64,000 bases of DNA from Mycolicibacterium aubagnense (GTDB lineage: Bacteria; Actinomycetota; Actinomycetes; Mycobacteriales; Mycobacteriaceae), in the NCBI RefSeq assembly GCF_010730955.1, contig NZ_AP022578.1, positions 124,001-188,000 of the forward strand, given 5' to 3'. Under the pieces are notes generated by a model that made no database searches, was not told the DNA's origin, and worked only from the letters and a program-made list of their open reading frames with translations. The translations under genes and the position numbers were made by a program. Of the stretch, positions 8,509 through 17,126 are shown piece by piece. Positions within the stretch are counted from its first letter, which is position 1, and the number at the start of each line of letters is the position of its first letter.

Positions 8509-9476
8509 GCGGGTCGCCGCCCGGTGGTGGGTCCCGCGAGGGAGTGTTCGGCGTCGAAGTCGATCGGGGCGTCGCGAAGCCGAGTACGCAGCGACATTTC
8601 GAGGTAGTCGGCGTTGATGTCGATGCCGATGTAGCGACGTCCGGTTCGCTGGGCTGCTAGTCCGGTGGTGCCGCTGCCGCTGAATGGGTCGAGCACGGTG
8701 CCGCCTGGTTTGCAGCCGGCCAGGATGCATTTTTGGGGTAGGGCAACGGGATACACGGCAAAGTGCTTTCCGGGGAACTTCCCTGCGGGGATGTCCCACA
8801 CGTCGCCGGGATTGCCGCCAAGCGGGTGCAGGGAGCGGGTCTCGATACCGCCGGCACTGGGGTGGTCCTCGCGGTATCCGCTGCGTCCTTCGTGTCGTTC
8901 ATGAAGGGACTGCTGCGGCTGGCGAATAGCATCGAGGTCGAACCAGTAGCGCGGCGATTTGGCAAACAGGAACAGGTACTCGTGGCGGCTAGCGAGGCGG
9001 TCGCTCACCGACTCGGGCAGCGCGTTGGTCTTGTGCCACACGATGTCGTTGCGCAGAATCCACCCGGTGTCCTGCAGCGCGAGTGCCACACGCCAGGGCA
9101 GGCCGAGCTTCTGCTTGGGACCGATGCCGGCGGTCGTATTGGACCGGCCCGGCATGACGCGGGGGCGTCCCCGGCCTGCAGTGGGCCCGGCTGAGGCGTC
9201 AGCGCGAGCGGAGTAGGTGTCGCCGAGGTTGAGCCACAGCGTTCCGTCCCGCGACAGGACACGGTGCAGTTCGGTGAACAGGGTGCGGAGGTTCTCGACG
9301 TACTCCCCTGGCGTGCGTTCCATTCCGTACTGGCCGTCAATTCCGTAGTCGCGCAGGTTGTAGTACGGCGGACTGGTGACGATGCAGTTGACCGATTCGT
9401 CGGGCAGGTCTCGGGCGCTGTCCAGGGCACGTCCGCAGTGAAGAGTGACAGTGCTGTCTTGGAAGTGCACGGTCAT
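8505..9476 (-). CDS. Beta-class site-specific DNA methyltransferase
   Basis: 323 residues. Catalytic motif IV TSPPYYNLRDYG lies near residue 34 and the AdoMet-binding motif DPFSGSGTTGLAA near residue 260. This order, with motif IV first, defines the beta class (N6-adenine or N4-cytosine). The start ATG at 9476 has GGAGGG 5 nt upstream and overlaps the stop of a 46-codon frame. No restriction nuclease is seen nearby, so it is probably a solitary plasmid methyltransferase acting with the downstream methyltransferase-helicase in host-restriction avoidance (inference). Confidence 0.9.
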   Translation of the reverse strand: MTVHFQDSTVTLHCGRALDSARDLPDESVNCIVTSPPYYNLRDYGIDGQYGMERTPGEYVENLRTLFTELHRVLSRDGTLWLNLGDTYSARADASAGPTAGRGRPRVMPGRSNTTAGIGPKQKLGLPWRVALALQDTGWILRNDIVWHKTNALPESVSDRLASRHEYLFLFAKSPRYWFDLDAIRQPQQSLHERHEGRSGYREDHPSAGGIETRSLHPLGGNPGDVWDIPAGKFPGKHFAVYPVALPQKCILAGCKPGGTVLDPFSGSGTTGLAAQRTGRRYIGIDINADYLEMSLRTRLRDAPIDFDAEHSLAGPTTGRRPA

Positions 9477-9613
9477 AGGGGCCCTCCGGCCGATCGGTCA
9501 TGCGCTACGGGCGCGAGCCAGTGCGGGCCGGCGGAACCACTAGGTGTCGATGTAGGGCGAGACAGTCGGTGGTGGCCGTTCTCGCGCTCAGTGGCCGACG
9601 GCGGCGCTGTCAT
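9473..9613 (-). CDS. 46-residue ORF bridging two genes
   Basis: A frame of 46 codons (MTAPPSATERENGHHRLSRP at the start). Its ATG overlaps the stop of the upstream gene and its TGA overlaps the ATG of the methyltransferase, both as ATGA. This double overlap is the hallmark of translational coupling in this operon. The protein is short, polar and unrecognised, and may serve mainly to keep ribosomes moving into the methyltransferase. Confidence 0.5.
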   Translation of the reverse strand: MTAPPSATERENGHHRLSRPTSTPSGSAGPHWLAPVAHDRSAGGPL

Positions 9614-9996
9614 GGCATCGTTTCTGTGGTCCGGTCGCCGAATTCGTCGAGCGTGGTGAAGAGTTCGGCGGCCGCGTACCGGAATTCCGCGCACTGCATG
9701 TCTTTCCAGTGTTCGGCCACGGCGCGGACTCGGCCGTTGAGTGCCTGCGCCCGCCCGAGCGCGTGGAGAAGCTCACGGACCAACTCCGGTGCGGCAACGA
9801 GGAATTGCGCTGTGCGAGTTGAGCGTTCGCCAGGATCGTCGCACAGCAGCTCCGCGATCAGCGCGGTCCCGTTGTGGATGGTGGTGCGGTACCGGGCTTC
9901 GTCTAGTAACCACTGCCCTCCGATGATGCCGTCGAGCAGGAAGTTCGCGCGGTCGGTCACCGGGATCAGTGGTTGGGTTGCGGGCAAGCTGATCAT
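9610..9996 (-). CDS. Conserved-looking protein of unknown function
   Basis: 128 residues starting MISLPATQPLIPVTDRANFL; helical, soluble, no recognisable domain. The start at 9996 overlaps the TGA of the upstream gene by one base (TGATG), so translation is coupled. It may act with the neighbouring GLRWLY family protein. Confidence 0.65.
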   Translation of the reverse strand: MISLPATQPLIPVTDRANFLLDGIIGGQWLLDEARYRTTIHNGTALIAELLCDDPGERSTRTAQFLVAAPELVRELLHALGRAQALNGRVRAVAEHWKDMQCAEFRYAAAELFTTLDEFGDRTTETMP

Positions 9997-10571
9997 CAGT
10001 TGTCCTCCGGTGCGGGTCGGGTGAACAGGTTGGGGTGTGGGGACAGTGCGGCGGCCGCGAGGTCGGCGTCGGTGAGTGTCGGCCAGATGGCCGCCTGGTG
10101 ACCTCGGGTGTGCCAGGGGCAGGCCTGCCCTCCGTCTTTGATCGGGGCGTCGCAGACCAGGTCGTGGTGATACGGACAGCCGTTGGCGTAGCGGGCGACG
10201 GCCGCGCGCAGAGAGTGGTGTGCGGGGGTGCCGAGAACGATCGTGGAGGTGATCGTGTGGCAGTGCCATTCACCGGGGTGGACGCCGACGTCTGTCAATT
10301 CGTCTGCGATGGTGGCTAATTCGTCGTCCGTCAGGGGGTTCGCAGGCCGGTGAGTTGTCGTGGTTGCCCAGCGTGGCAGGTCGGCGTCCACCACGATGAG
10401 GGGGCGGCCGTCGGCGGCGGTGGGCAGGAATCGTAAGTGCCTGCCCACCGCCGCGATGCGGGCGCCACGATGCTCGACGAGGGCGTCGTCGCTTTGCTCG
10501 GTGAGGTAGAGCCAGCGCAGGCCGGCCGATAGAGCGGCGTCGAGGCTGGCGCGGGCCAACGTGGTGGTCAT
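9996..10571 (-). CDS. GLRWLY-family protein, paralogue of the 13394-14137 product
   Basis: 191 residues from MTTTLARASLDAALSAGLRW. It aligns with the product of 13394-14137: both have GLRWLY-TEQ near the N-terminus, an LHFIP/LRFLP strand, a middle segment NxLxxxELAxxADxLxDxG and a C-terminal PAHxxLxAAVxR. Two copies in one operon suggest duplication. Several His and Cys residues follow in the C-terminal third (NGCPYHHDLVCD). No known family; start fixed by the ATGA overlap at 10568-10571. Confidence 0.7.
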   Translation of the reverse strand: MTTTLARASLDAALSAGLRWLYLTEQSDDALVEHRGARIAAVGRHLRFLPTAADGRPLIVVDADLPRWATTTTHRPANPLTDDELATIADELTDVGVHPGEWHCHTITSTIVLGTPAHHSLRAAVARYANGCPYHHDLVCDAPIKDGGQACPWHTRGHQAAIWPTLTDADLAAAALSPHPNLFTRPAPEDN

Positions 10572-10822
10572 GGGCGTGTCTTCGTGGAGCGGGTGTTGTT
10601 GCGGCCCTTGGTGAATCGCCAAGCTAGATAGCCGCAGCCGAGGATGACGATGGCGGCCAGGCCGAGCTGCTCGACGAGGGCCCGTCCGCTGTACCAGCCG
10701 AGGGCACTGACGAACGTGTGCTCAAAGTGCTGGACCAGTCCCCCGCCGCTGCCGGCGTGGGTTGCGTGAGCCGGGTGTAGCGGCAGGGGGGCGGTGAGAG
10801 CGAGCAAGGTTGGCGGGGTCAC
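10568..10822 (-). CDS. Small membrane protein with signal-like N-terminus
   Basis: 84 residues from a GTG at 10822 (GAAGG 8 nt upstream). A hydrophobic signal-like N-terminus (TLLALTAPLPLHPAHATHA) is followed by a short loop and a transmembrane helix (LAAIVILGCGYLAWRF) with a basic tail. Size and layout resemble small envelope or pilin-like components of transfer operons, but there is no specific match. Its stop overlaps the next start by ATGA. Confidence 0.6.
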   Translation of the reverse strand: MTPPTLLALTAPLPLHPAHATHAGSGGGLVQHFEHTFVSALGWYSGRALVEQLGLAAIVILGCGYLAWRFTKGRNNTRSTKTRP

Positions 10823-10841
10823 TTGAGTGCCTTCAGCGTGG

Positions 10842-11213
10842 TTAGGCGGTGGTGATACGTGGCGGGAAGAGCGGTGTGGCAGGGACACAACCGGTTTGGG
10901 AGGCGTGGTGGTACGCGTCGGCGACGGCGAATCCGCGCAGCAGCCGCCGTCGGGTGGCTATGCGGTTGGTGCACACCGCTTGGTGGCCGCGCGGGTACTG
11001 ACGTTGAACCGACACTGTTCCCACGAGGGCGTTGGCGGCCGACCCCGCGCCTTGCCGGCGGAGCTCGGCGGCGGCGGCGGCGCTCTTGCGGGAGTGTGCG
11101 CGCCCTCTCCCCTGTTCGCCGGTGGCGATCAGGGGAGAGTCGGTGCAGGCCGTTGAGATCGCCATTGGAAGTGGTTGTGCCCAAACGGGTGTGGATTCTG
11201 CGTGCTCAGGCAT
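10842..11213 (-). CDS. Short basic protein, unknown function
   Basis: 123 residues; Arg/Ala-rich with three Cys residues. The ATG at 11213 overlaps the stop of the secreted-protein gene (11206), consistent with coupling in the operon. Codon use is less decisive than for its neighbours and no family is recognised. Confidence 0.45.
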   Translation of the reverse strand: MPEHAESTPVWAQPLPMAISTACTDSPLIATGEQGRGRAHSRKSAAAAAELRRQGAGSAANALVGTVSVQRQYPRGHQAVCTNRIATRRRLLRGFAVADAYHHASQTGCVPATPLFPPRITTA

Positions 11214-13062
11214 TCCCGCCTCCGTGGTTACCGGTGGATGCGGCGGCGTGCTTGCCGGTCCCTTTGCCGTTGCTGGGCTGTGCGGTGGCGCCGCTGGCGT
11301 GCTTACCCGTGGGCGCGGTGGTGTCGGAGGTGTCCTTCTTGGTCGGCTTCGCGGTGGCCTTGGTGGGTCGGGTGCCTGGTGCGTCGGTGTCGTTCGGCGC
11401 GGCCGAGGTGGCCGGTGTTGGTGCGGCGCTGGAGGTTCCGGGCGTGGCCGTGGTGGTGGCCTTCTTTGCGGGGGTGGACTTTGCGGTGGTCGTGGTCGGC
11501 TCGTCGACGGTCGCGGCGGTGGACGTCGGCGTAGCGGTGGGCGATGGCGAGGTGGTGGCCTTGGCTCCCTTGGTGGCCTGTGTCGGCGCGGACGCTGCGG
11601 TGGTGGTCTTGGGTGCGGGGACGGTCAGCAGCGTGGTGTTGGTGGCCGGTACGGCGGCGGCCGGGGTGATCAACCCGGTGGCGTGGGTGAGGCCGCCGAG
11701 CAGGGTGGCGGCGGTGTTCAGACCGGCGGTGACCACGGACGCGGCCAGGTTGATGCTGGCGTTGACGGCCTTGCCGATGGTGTAGATGGTGCCGACCAAA
11801 CCGGGGGGCAGACCGATGGCTTGACCGACGCCGGCGGCCAGTCCTGCGACCCCGTTGACGAGTGCGGTGGCGATGTGTGCGCCGGTGTTCACGAGGTCGG
11901 CGCCGATCGTGAACGGCAACGTCGCGGTTCCGGCGAACAGGGTGGTGACAGGTTTGGTGATGGTGGTGACGGCTGCTTGGGTGAGTGTGGTGAGGGCAGC
12001 GACGTAGGTGCCGATATCTACCGGCCCGGAGGCGATTTCGTTGATGATTGCCTGGATAGCGCCGTTGCCGGTGCGGCCGCCCAGCCAGATGTTGTTGAGG
12101 TCTTGGGCGGCGCCGCCGAGGGTGCTGACGACGGTGGTCGCCGCGTCGGCGAGGGTGGTGGCGCCGCCGCTGACTCCGGCCAGCAGAGCGCTGATGGGGG
12201 CGGAAACGACGGCCTGGACCGCGGTGAGGACCCCGTCGACGATGTTGCTGCCGCTGGCCTGCCCTGCCGCCGAGACGAGGTTGTTGACGGTGGTCAGCAC
12301 GGTGTTGATCTGGGAGGTGGCGGTGGTGACAAGGCTCGCGGCGAAGCCGATCGCGTTGGCGCCGAGGTCGGCGGCGGCGGTGATGACCGCGCTGAGGGCT
12401 TGCCCGGCGATGGTGAACGGGGCGTCAGCGACGGCCGCGAGGCCGGCCAGCGACAAGGGGTTGGCGGCCGCGCCCGAGAGCGCGAGTGCGGCGGTGGCGG
12501 CCGCGCCGGTCAGGGTGGTGGTCAGAAGGGTCGAGACTTGCTCGGTGCTCAGGACGACGGTGTTGTCGGCGATGGTGACGGTGCCTGCCAGCGCGGTCAG
12601 GCCGCCTCCGGTGAGGTTGCCCAGCGAGGTCACGGCCTGTGCCAGCAGGGGGTTGTTTCCTGCGGCGGCGGCGAGAGCATGGAAGAACGTGGTGTTCAGG
12701 GATGCTGCCGCCGCTGTGGCCGCGGCCAGCGTCTGACCGGGTACGGCGACGACCGTCGCGATCGTGGAGTCCAGGTTGGCGAGCTGGGCGGTGATCGCGT
12801 TCTGCAGCGTCGTGATGGCGGCGGGGTCCACCAGCGCACTCAAGTGGATGGCGGGCGCGGTGATGGTGGGCATGTGCAGGGCCGGTGGGCTGTTGTGGGC
12901 GATGGCTGGGGTGAATGCCAGTGCCACGGCGGTGGCGGCGGTCAGGGCGGTGGCGGCGCTGCCGTACCGGGCCGGGTTGTCGGAGCGGGCGATGGTGCTG
13001 CCGGTGGCCAGGAATTGGCGCACCGGGATGGCGTTGCTGCGGCGGCGATGGTGATTGGACAT
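11206..13062 (-). CDS. Secreted Ala/Thr-rich surface protein
   Basis: 618 residues. A basic N-terminus is followed by a long hydrophobic signal (GSAATALTAATAVALAFTPA) with an AIA-HN cleavage-like site. The middle ~400 residues are Ala/Thr/Val/Leu-rich with repeated Leu-zipper-like helices. The last ~150 residues are a Thr/Pro/Lys/Ala low-complexity tail (repeats such as TKATAKPTKK), which looks like a wall-spanning or glycosylated stalk. It is probably displayed on the cell envelope. No catalytic motif seen. Confidence 0.7.
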   Translation of the reverse strand: MSNHHRRRSNAIPVRQFLATGSTIARSDNPARYGSAATALTAATAVALAFTPAIAHNSPPALHMPTITAPAIHLSALVDPAAITTLQNAITAQLANLDSTIATVVAVPGQTLAAATAAAASLNTTFFHALAAAAGNNPLLAQAVTSLGNLTGGGLTALAGTVTIADNTVVLSTEQVSTLLTTTLTGAAATAALALSGAAANPLSLAGLAAVADAPFTIAGQALSAVITAAADLGANAIGFAASLVTTATSQINTVLTTVNNLVSAAGQASGSNIVDGVLTAVQAVVSAPISALLAGVSGGATTLADAATTVVSTLGGAAQDLNNIWLGGRTGNGAIQAIINEIASGPVDIGTYVAALTTLTQAAVTTITKPVTTLFAGTATLPFTIGADLVNTGAHIATALVNGVAGLAAGVGQAIGLPPGLVGTIYTIGKAVNASINLAASVVTAGLNTAATLLGGLTHATGLITPAAAVPATNTTLLTVPAPKTTTAASAPTQATKGAKATTSPSPTATPTSTAATVDEPTTTTAKSTPAKKATTTATPGTSSAAPTPATSAAPNDTDAPGTRPTKATAKPTKKDTSDTTAPTGKHASGATAQPSNGKGTGKHAAASTGNHGGGNA

Positions 13063-13169
13063 GTGGTCTCCTGGGGTTCGTTGATGGGTGCGGGCTGGTG
13101 TCGCGGTTCGGTTCAGTGGTGCTCGTTGTTGTTCGGCTCAGGTGCGTGTGCGCATGGGCTTGGGCGCGT

Positions 13170-13394
13170 TCATATTTCGATCTCGATGCCGTGGTAGCGC
13201 CTTAGGCTGCGCACGATCTGGCGGCATGCGTTGTGCTCGTCCTTCGGTGTGCCCGACGTGGAGACGAGATACGTGCCGTTGGCGTCGTAGATGAGCCAGT
13301 GCGCTTTGTTGCACTGGATCGTGAGGCCGTGGGATTGGAGGCTTTTGAACAGCTTGCGCATGTCTTTTCCCCTGGCCCGCTGTTGCGCGCTCAT
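13170..13394 (-). CDS. HicA-like small RNA-binding-fold protein
   Basis: 74 residues. KLFKSLQSHGLTIQCNKAHW followed by a beta strand with Gly-Thr (YDANGTYLVS) and a final helix RQIVRSLRRY matches the alpha-beta-beta-beta-alpha layout of HicA-type proteins. The His sits where HicA has its active residue. No HicB antitoxin gene is adjacent, so a free-standing domain rather than a toxin pair is more likely. The start ATG overlaps the TGA of the upstream gene and has a GGAG site. Confidence 0.5.
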   Translation of the reverse strand: MSAQQRARGKDMRKLFKSLQSHGLTIQCNKAHWLIYDANGTYLVSTSGTPKDEHNACRQIVRSLRRYHGIEIEI

Positions 13395-14137
13395 CAGCTC
13401 TGCTCCTTTCGAGGTGAGTCAGGACAGTTGCGTTGTCCGCTCGATGGTGGATTTCGGTGGCAGGTACGGTCGCTCCGCTGTGTTGTTGGGCCATCGTGCG
13501 ATGTGCGGCGGATGGAATGTCGGCGGCGCTGTCGGGCAACTCTGCTGGGGCCCTGTGCATTTGGGGCGGGTCCGCTGGTCGTGAGGTAGTTGCGTGCGGC
13601 GGCGGTCAGGGCAGTGGTCTCGGAGCGGTAAGCGTGCGCATGTTGGCTCAGTTCGGCTAATCCGACCGTTCCCTCGGTCTGGCCCAGGTACCAGAAGCAG
13701 AAGCAGGCGTCGTCGAGGTGGTGCAGGTGCGGGCGGTCGGTGAATCGTGTGACCGCGGCGAGCAGAGTGGGGTGTGCGGGTCGGCTCAGCGCCAGCGCGG
13801 CAGTCGTTCCGGGGTATCCGTTGTAGGTGGACAGCACGGGTTCGCCCAAATCCTCGAGCAGGTCCGCGAACGCGGCCAGCTCCCCCGGCGACAGGGTGTT
13901 GGCCGCGGGGTGACCGTTTGGTGCGGCTTCGAGTGCATCGGCGACGATGACCAGGAGTGCGTGTCCGGCGGTGCCGGCGGGGATGAAATGCAGCGTGCGG
14001 CCGGCGGGAGTGTGCAGGTGTTGTCCGCGAGGGTTCTGGGTTGCGGTGGCGGGCTGTTCGGTGTCGTAGAGCCAGCGCAGTCCGAGCAGCAGCGCGGGGA
14101 GGTTGGCTGTCACGTCCAGCGGCGGTCGTGGTGTCAT
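13394..14137 (-). CDS. GLRWLY-family protein, longer paralogue of 9996-10571
   Basis: 247 residues from ATG 14137 (MTPRPPLDVTANLPALLLGL), overlapping the hydrolase stop by ATGA. The first ~160 residues align with the 9996-10571 product (GLRWLY, LHFIP, ELAAFADLLEDLGE, PAHPTLLAAVTRF). The last ~70 residues are Arg/Ser/Thr-rich and probably disordered. Function unknown. Confidence 0.65.
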   Translation of the reverse strand: MTPRPPLDVTANLPALLLGLRWLYDTEQPATATQNPRGQHLHTPAGRTLHFIPAGTAGHALLVIVADALEAAPNGHPAANTLSPGELAAFADLLEDLGEPVLSTYNGYPGTTAALALSRPAHPTLLAAVTRFTDRPHLHHLDDACFCFWYLGQTEGTVGLAELSQHAHAYRSETTALTAAARNYLTTSGPAPNAQGPSRVARQRRRHSIRRTSHDGPTTQRSDRTCHRNPPSSGQRNCPDSPRKEQS

Positions 14138-15078
14138 GGGTTGCTCCGGAGGCATTTGTGCAGGACGCGCCCGAGTGCGTCGTTGACGGCGGTGGCGGCC
14201 TCGGTCAGCACCATGTGCCCGACGTGAGGCAGGTGAATGTGCTCGGCGCCGTCGATGGCGGCGACCATTTCGTGGGCGTGGACAGCGGGGGTGAGCAGGT
14301 CCAATCCGCCCGAGACCACGACGGTGTGGGCGGTGATGGTGCTCAGTGCCCGGTAGGCGTCGTAGCTGCGCAGGCCGGGCAGGAAGCCCACGGCGGTCGA
14401 CAGTGGGGTGCGGGCGATCGCGGAGGCAGCGAGCGTGCACAGGGTGGCCTGTTCGTCGCCGCCGCAGTGCACGCAGCGTCCGACGGCGGCGCATACGGGG
14501 CCGACCAGGCGCCGCAGGATGTGGTCGGGAAGGTAGGGCACCAGGTGGTGCAGGGTGCCGGTGGCCGGGGTGGCGAGCATTCGGCCGAGGCCGTGTTCGG
14601 CGACGTGGTGGGCGGCTGTGGCCACGAGGACCAGGCCGCCGGGCTCGACGGGGCGGTGGTCTCGGGCCATGAACTCCAGGACGGACATCGCGCCCATCGA
14701 GTGGCCGGCTAGGACCAGGGGCGTGGTGACGTTGAGGGCGGTGATGACGGTGGCCAGGTCGTCGGCGAGCTGCGCGGGGGTGGCGGTGGCGACGGTTGCG
14801 GCATCGGATCGGCCGTGGCCGCGGTGGTCGTAGTCGATGACCCGGGCGCGGTGGCCCCATTGGTCGATCAGGTAGCGGCGCTGGCGATCCCAGCTTTCTC
14901 GGGACAGGCACCAGCCGTGCGTGAGAACCACCGCGACTTCGGCGTTGGCCGGGTGGTAGTCGCGCACGGCGAGTCGGGTGCCGTCGTCGGTGAGCACGAT
15001 CAGTTCACGCGTCGCGGGCGCGGCGGTGATCGGCTTGGTGCGCGGTGCTGGTGTGGGGGCCAGCAGGGCGGCGGTCAT
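14134..15078 (-). CDS. Alpha/beta-hydrolase
   Basis: 314 residues with a typical fold: oxyanion segment LTHGWCLS, nucleophile elbow GHSMGAM, acid in GGLDLLTP and catalytic His in LPHVGHM. An inserted cap contains a Cys/His cluster (CVHCGG). It is likely an esterase or lipase acting on small hydrophobic substrates. No secretion signal is obvious. Coupled to both neighbours by ATGA overlaps; unusual cargo for a transfer operon. Confidence 0.85.
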   Translation of the reverse strand: MTAALLAPTPAPRTKPITAAPATRELIVLTDDGTRLAVRDYHPANAEVAVVLTHGWCLSRESWDRQRRYLIDQWGHRARVIDYDHRGHGRSDAATVATATPAQLADDLATVITALNVTTPLVLAGHSMGAMSVLEFMARDHRPVEPGGLVLVATAAHHVAEHGLGRMLATPATGTLHHLVPYLPDHILRRLVGPVCAAVGRCVHCGGDEQATLCTLAASAIARTPLSTAVGFLPGLRSYDAYRALSTITAHTVVVSGGLDLLTPAVHAHEMVAAIDGAEHIHLPHVGHMVLTEAATAVNDALGRVLHKCLRSNP

Positions 15079-15593
15079 GATTTGGCCTCGCCGGTGGCCG
15101 ATGCTCCGCAGCTACCGGGTCCGAATTGCTGCCAGGGGATGAATTGTCCGTTGGCGCACCAGAATCCCCACGGCCGGCGCCGAGGCCCGGTGATGACCAG
15201 GGTGTAGCAGGGCCGCTCGGTGGGGCGGCCGTCGCTGAAAATCTGCCAGGTCCAGTCACGGCGGTCGGTGTGCAGCTCTACGCGGTGTCGCCAGGTCGCG
15301 CGGCGGTACGCGATCGCCCCAGCCCGCCGGACGACCATCGTGGTGGGGGTGATTTCGGTGTACCGGCCTTTGAGGATCAGGGTGAGAAAATCCCAGGGGT
15401 GATCGTGCATTTCCGGGTCGTCATCCGAGCGCAAGAATGCGTGTAGATATCCGTTGCACCAACGATTTTGGGGCCAGAGGTACCAGCGTTTCAGATAGGG
15501 CTTGTCGGTGGGGCCGACCACTTGGTGCGGTTGGCCGGACAGCAGCTGCGGCAGCCAGGGCCGCGCGGCGGGGATGCTGACGGTGGCGCTCAT
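15075..15593 (-). CDS. Cupin-fold protein
   Basis: 172 residues from ATG 15593. MHDHPWDFLTLILKGRYTE is a metal-site cupin motif (two His then a turn), followed by GAIAYRRATWRHRVEL as the second cupin motif. Trp-rich. Such small cupins bind metal and often bind phage- or plasmid-related small molecules; the substrate cannot be told. Coupled to both neighbours by ATGA. Confidence 0.7.
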   Translation of the reverse strand: MSATVSIPAARPWLPQLLSGQPHQVVGPTDKPYLKRWYLWPQNRWCNGYLHAFLRSDDDPEMHDHPWDFLTLILKGRYTEITPTTMVVRRAGAIAYRRATWRHRVELHTDRRDWTWQIFSDGRPTERPCYTLVITGPRRRPWGFWCANGQFIPWQQFGPGSCGASATGEAKS

Positions 15594-16270
15594 CGCACGC
15601 CAGTCCAGGGCATGAGAACGGCGTCGGTGCCGTACAGCGTGACGCGTCTGGCGTTGATCACGCACGGTGCCAACAGAATTGCGAACATCGCGATGTAGGC
15701 GAGCCACGGTGCGGCCCACACTGCCGTTGGCAGGGTCAGGTTCGCGCTCAGCGTGATCAGGTCCAGCGAAAAGGACACGGGCATGATCAGGCGGGCGGTG
15801 CTGCGGATAGCTTGTGCCGCACTGAATTCCCCCGACATCAGTGCGCGAATCAGTCCGGTCACTACAACGACGATGAGTAAGGTTGCCGGGGCGTTGGTGT
15901 GGGTGAGCGCGGTCAGCAGTGCTCGCGAGGACAGGGCGACAGATGCTGCGGCCCGGATGACGGTGTGACCGGGGTTGGCGTGCGTGTCAACCGTGCCCAT
16001 CGTGGCGGCGAGTTGCACCGTGTGCCGCGCGAGCTCCACGGTGAAGGCTGCGGCGAGTGTGGACAGCAGTGCGGGTTTGATGAGATCGCGGAAAAGGACG
16101 CGCCGCAGCTGCGGGTTGCCCACAACGCTCCGCCAGGTCCGCCACACGTTCGGTCGTCCGGCTGCTGTTGTCGGGGGCGGGTTCTCGACGAGTTCGTCGG
16201 GTAGGTCGTCGATTTCGTCGATCGCGATGGTGATCACGTGGGCCTGGGTGCCGGTGGCGTTGGCGGTCAT
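15590..16270 (-). CDS. Multi-pass membrane protein
   Basis: 226 residues from ATG 16270. A ~75-residue acidic cytoplasmic N-terminus is followed by about five hydrophobic helices, including ATLLIVVVVTGLIRAL and WLAYIAMFAILLAPCVI. No family recognised. ATGA overlap with the KH protein upstream and the cupin downstream. Confidence 0.65.
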   Translation of the reverse strand: MTANATGTQAHVITIAIDEIDDLPDELVENPPPTTAAGRPNVWRTWRSVVGNPQLRRVLFRDLIKPALLSTLAAAFTVELARHTVQLAATMGTVDTHANPGHTVIRAAASVALSSRALLTALTHTNAPATLLIVVVVTGLIRALMSGEFSAAQAIRSTARLIMPVSFSLDLITLSANLTLPTAVWAAPWLAYIAMFAILLAPCVINARRVTLYGTDAVLMPWTGVR

Positions 16271-16776
16271 GCGGATTCCTTGTCGGTTCGAGCAGTGTTG
16301 TGGCACATCAGTTCTGGCCTTGTGGCGGGCAGCAGGCGGATGGACCAGCCGGTCAAGGCCCGGGCCAGGCGCAGGTTGCCGCCGGCGCGGCCCATGGCTC
16401 GGGAGTAGACGCCGGGCGCGATGGTGAGGGTGATGTGGCGGCGGATGGGGTCGGTGATGTCGGCTGCGACGACGGGGACTCCGACGGCGTTTTGGATGAA
16501 AAGCAGCGGCTGGCTGTGATGGGCGACGATGGTGATGTGTTCGCCGAGTTCGCGTTCGACGTCTCGTATGCGTAGTCCAGCTCGCCCGATGCAGGCTCCG
16601 ACAGGATCAACCCCGGCGATGGTGGCGCGGACGGCGATTTTGGTGCCGATGCCCGGTTCGGCCGCGATCGCGGCGATGTCGACGAAGCCGTAGGCGATTT
16701 CGGGGACACGGGTGGTGAGGGCTTCGAGCAGTGAGCCGGATTGGGTGTCATTGGTGTGGTCGACGGTCGTGGTCAC
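16267..16776 (-). CDS. Stand-alone NusA-like KH1-KH2 protein
   Basis: 169 residues. The body matches the two KH domains of transcription factor NusA: IAAIAAEPGIGTKIAVRATI, then DPVGACIGRAGLRIRDVERE (GxxG loop of KH1), then AMGRAGGNLRLARALTGWSI (KH2). The N-terminal RNA polymerase-binding domain and the S1 domain are absent. It could bind nascent RNA or compete with host NusA to adjust termination of plasmid operons (inference). Start GTG 16776 with GGAG 9 nt upstream. Confidence 0.8.
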   Translation of the reverse strand: MTTTVDHTNDTQSGSLLEALTTRVPEIAYGFVDIAAIAAEPGIGTKIAVRATIAGVDPVGACIGRAGLRIRDVERELGEHITIVAHHSQPLLFIQNAVGVPVVAADITDPIRRHITLTIAPGVYSRAMGRAGGNLRLARALTGWSIRLLPATRPELMCHNTARTDKESA

Positions 16777-16790
16777 GGCAGTGTCTCCGA

Positions 16791-17126
16791 TCAGGCGTCG
16801 AGAACGTTGGAATGCCGGCCCGGGACGGTGGAGGCGAAAGCCGCTTCCAGGGCGCGGATTTCGTCGTCTGCTGCGGACGGCAGAGCGATCCAGCTGACGG
16901 TGCGGCCGTGAGCGGTGCTTGCCTTGATCAGGCCGTCTTTGGCGAGTTGGCGGAGCACCCGATAGATCTGCTCCTGCACCGGCGGCAGGGCCGCAGAGGT
17001 GCCCGGTAGGGCGCAGCGCGGCGCGTGCTGGCGTAGGTGGGTTGTGCTCAGTCCCGTTCCTGCGGTGCGCAGTTGGGCGAGCAGATCGTTGCGCAGCAGG
17101 CGGCTGGCGGCGCTGGGGCTAGGCAC
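16791..17126 (-). CDS. Winged-helix DNA-binding protein
   Basis: 111 residues from GTG 17126, which overlaps the last codons of whiB. The middle region (VQEQIYRVLRQLAKDGLIKA followed by HGRTVSWIAL) is a recognition helix and wing. It likely partners with or autoregulates the whiB-headed operon. Sequence upstream of the GTG in the same frame looks non-coding. Confidence 0.65.
   Translation of the reverse strand: MPSPSAASRLLRNDLLAQLRTAGTGLSTTHLRQHAPRCALPGTSAALPPVQEQIYRVLRQLAKDGLIKASTAHGRTVSWIALPSAADDEIRALEAAFASTVPGRHSNVLDA

Noticed and set aside
11032..13197. A 721-codon rightward frame opposite the secreted Ala-rich protein
   Set aside because: Gly/Arg-rich mirror product of a high-GC gene; the leftward frame has signal peptide, operon overlaps and good codon use.
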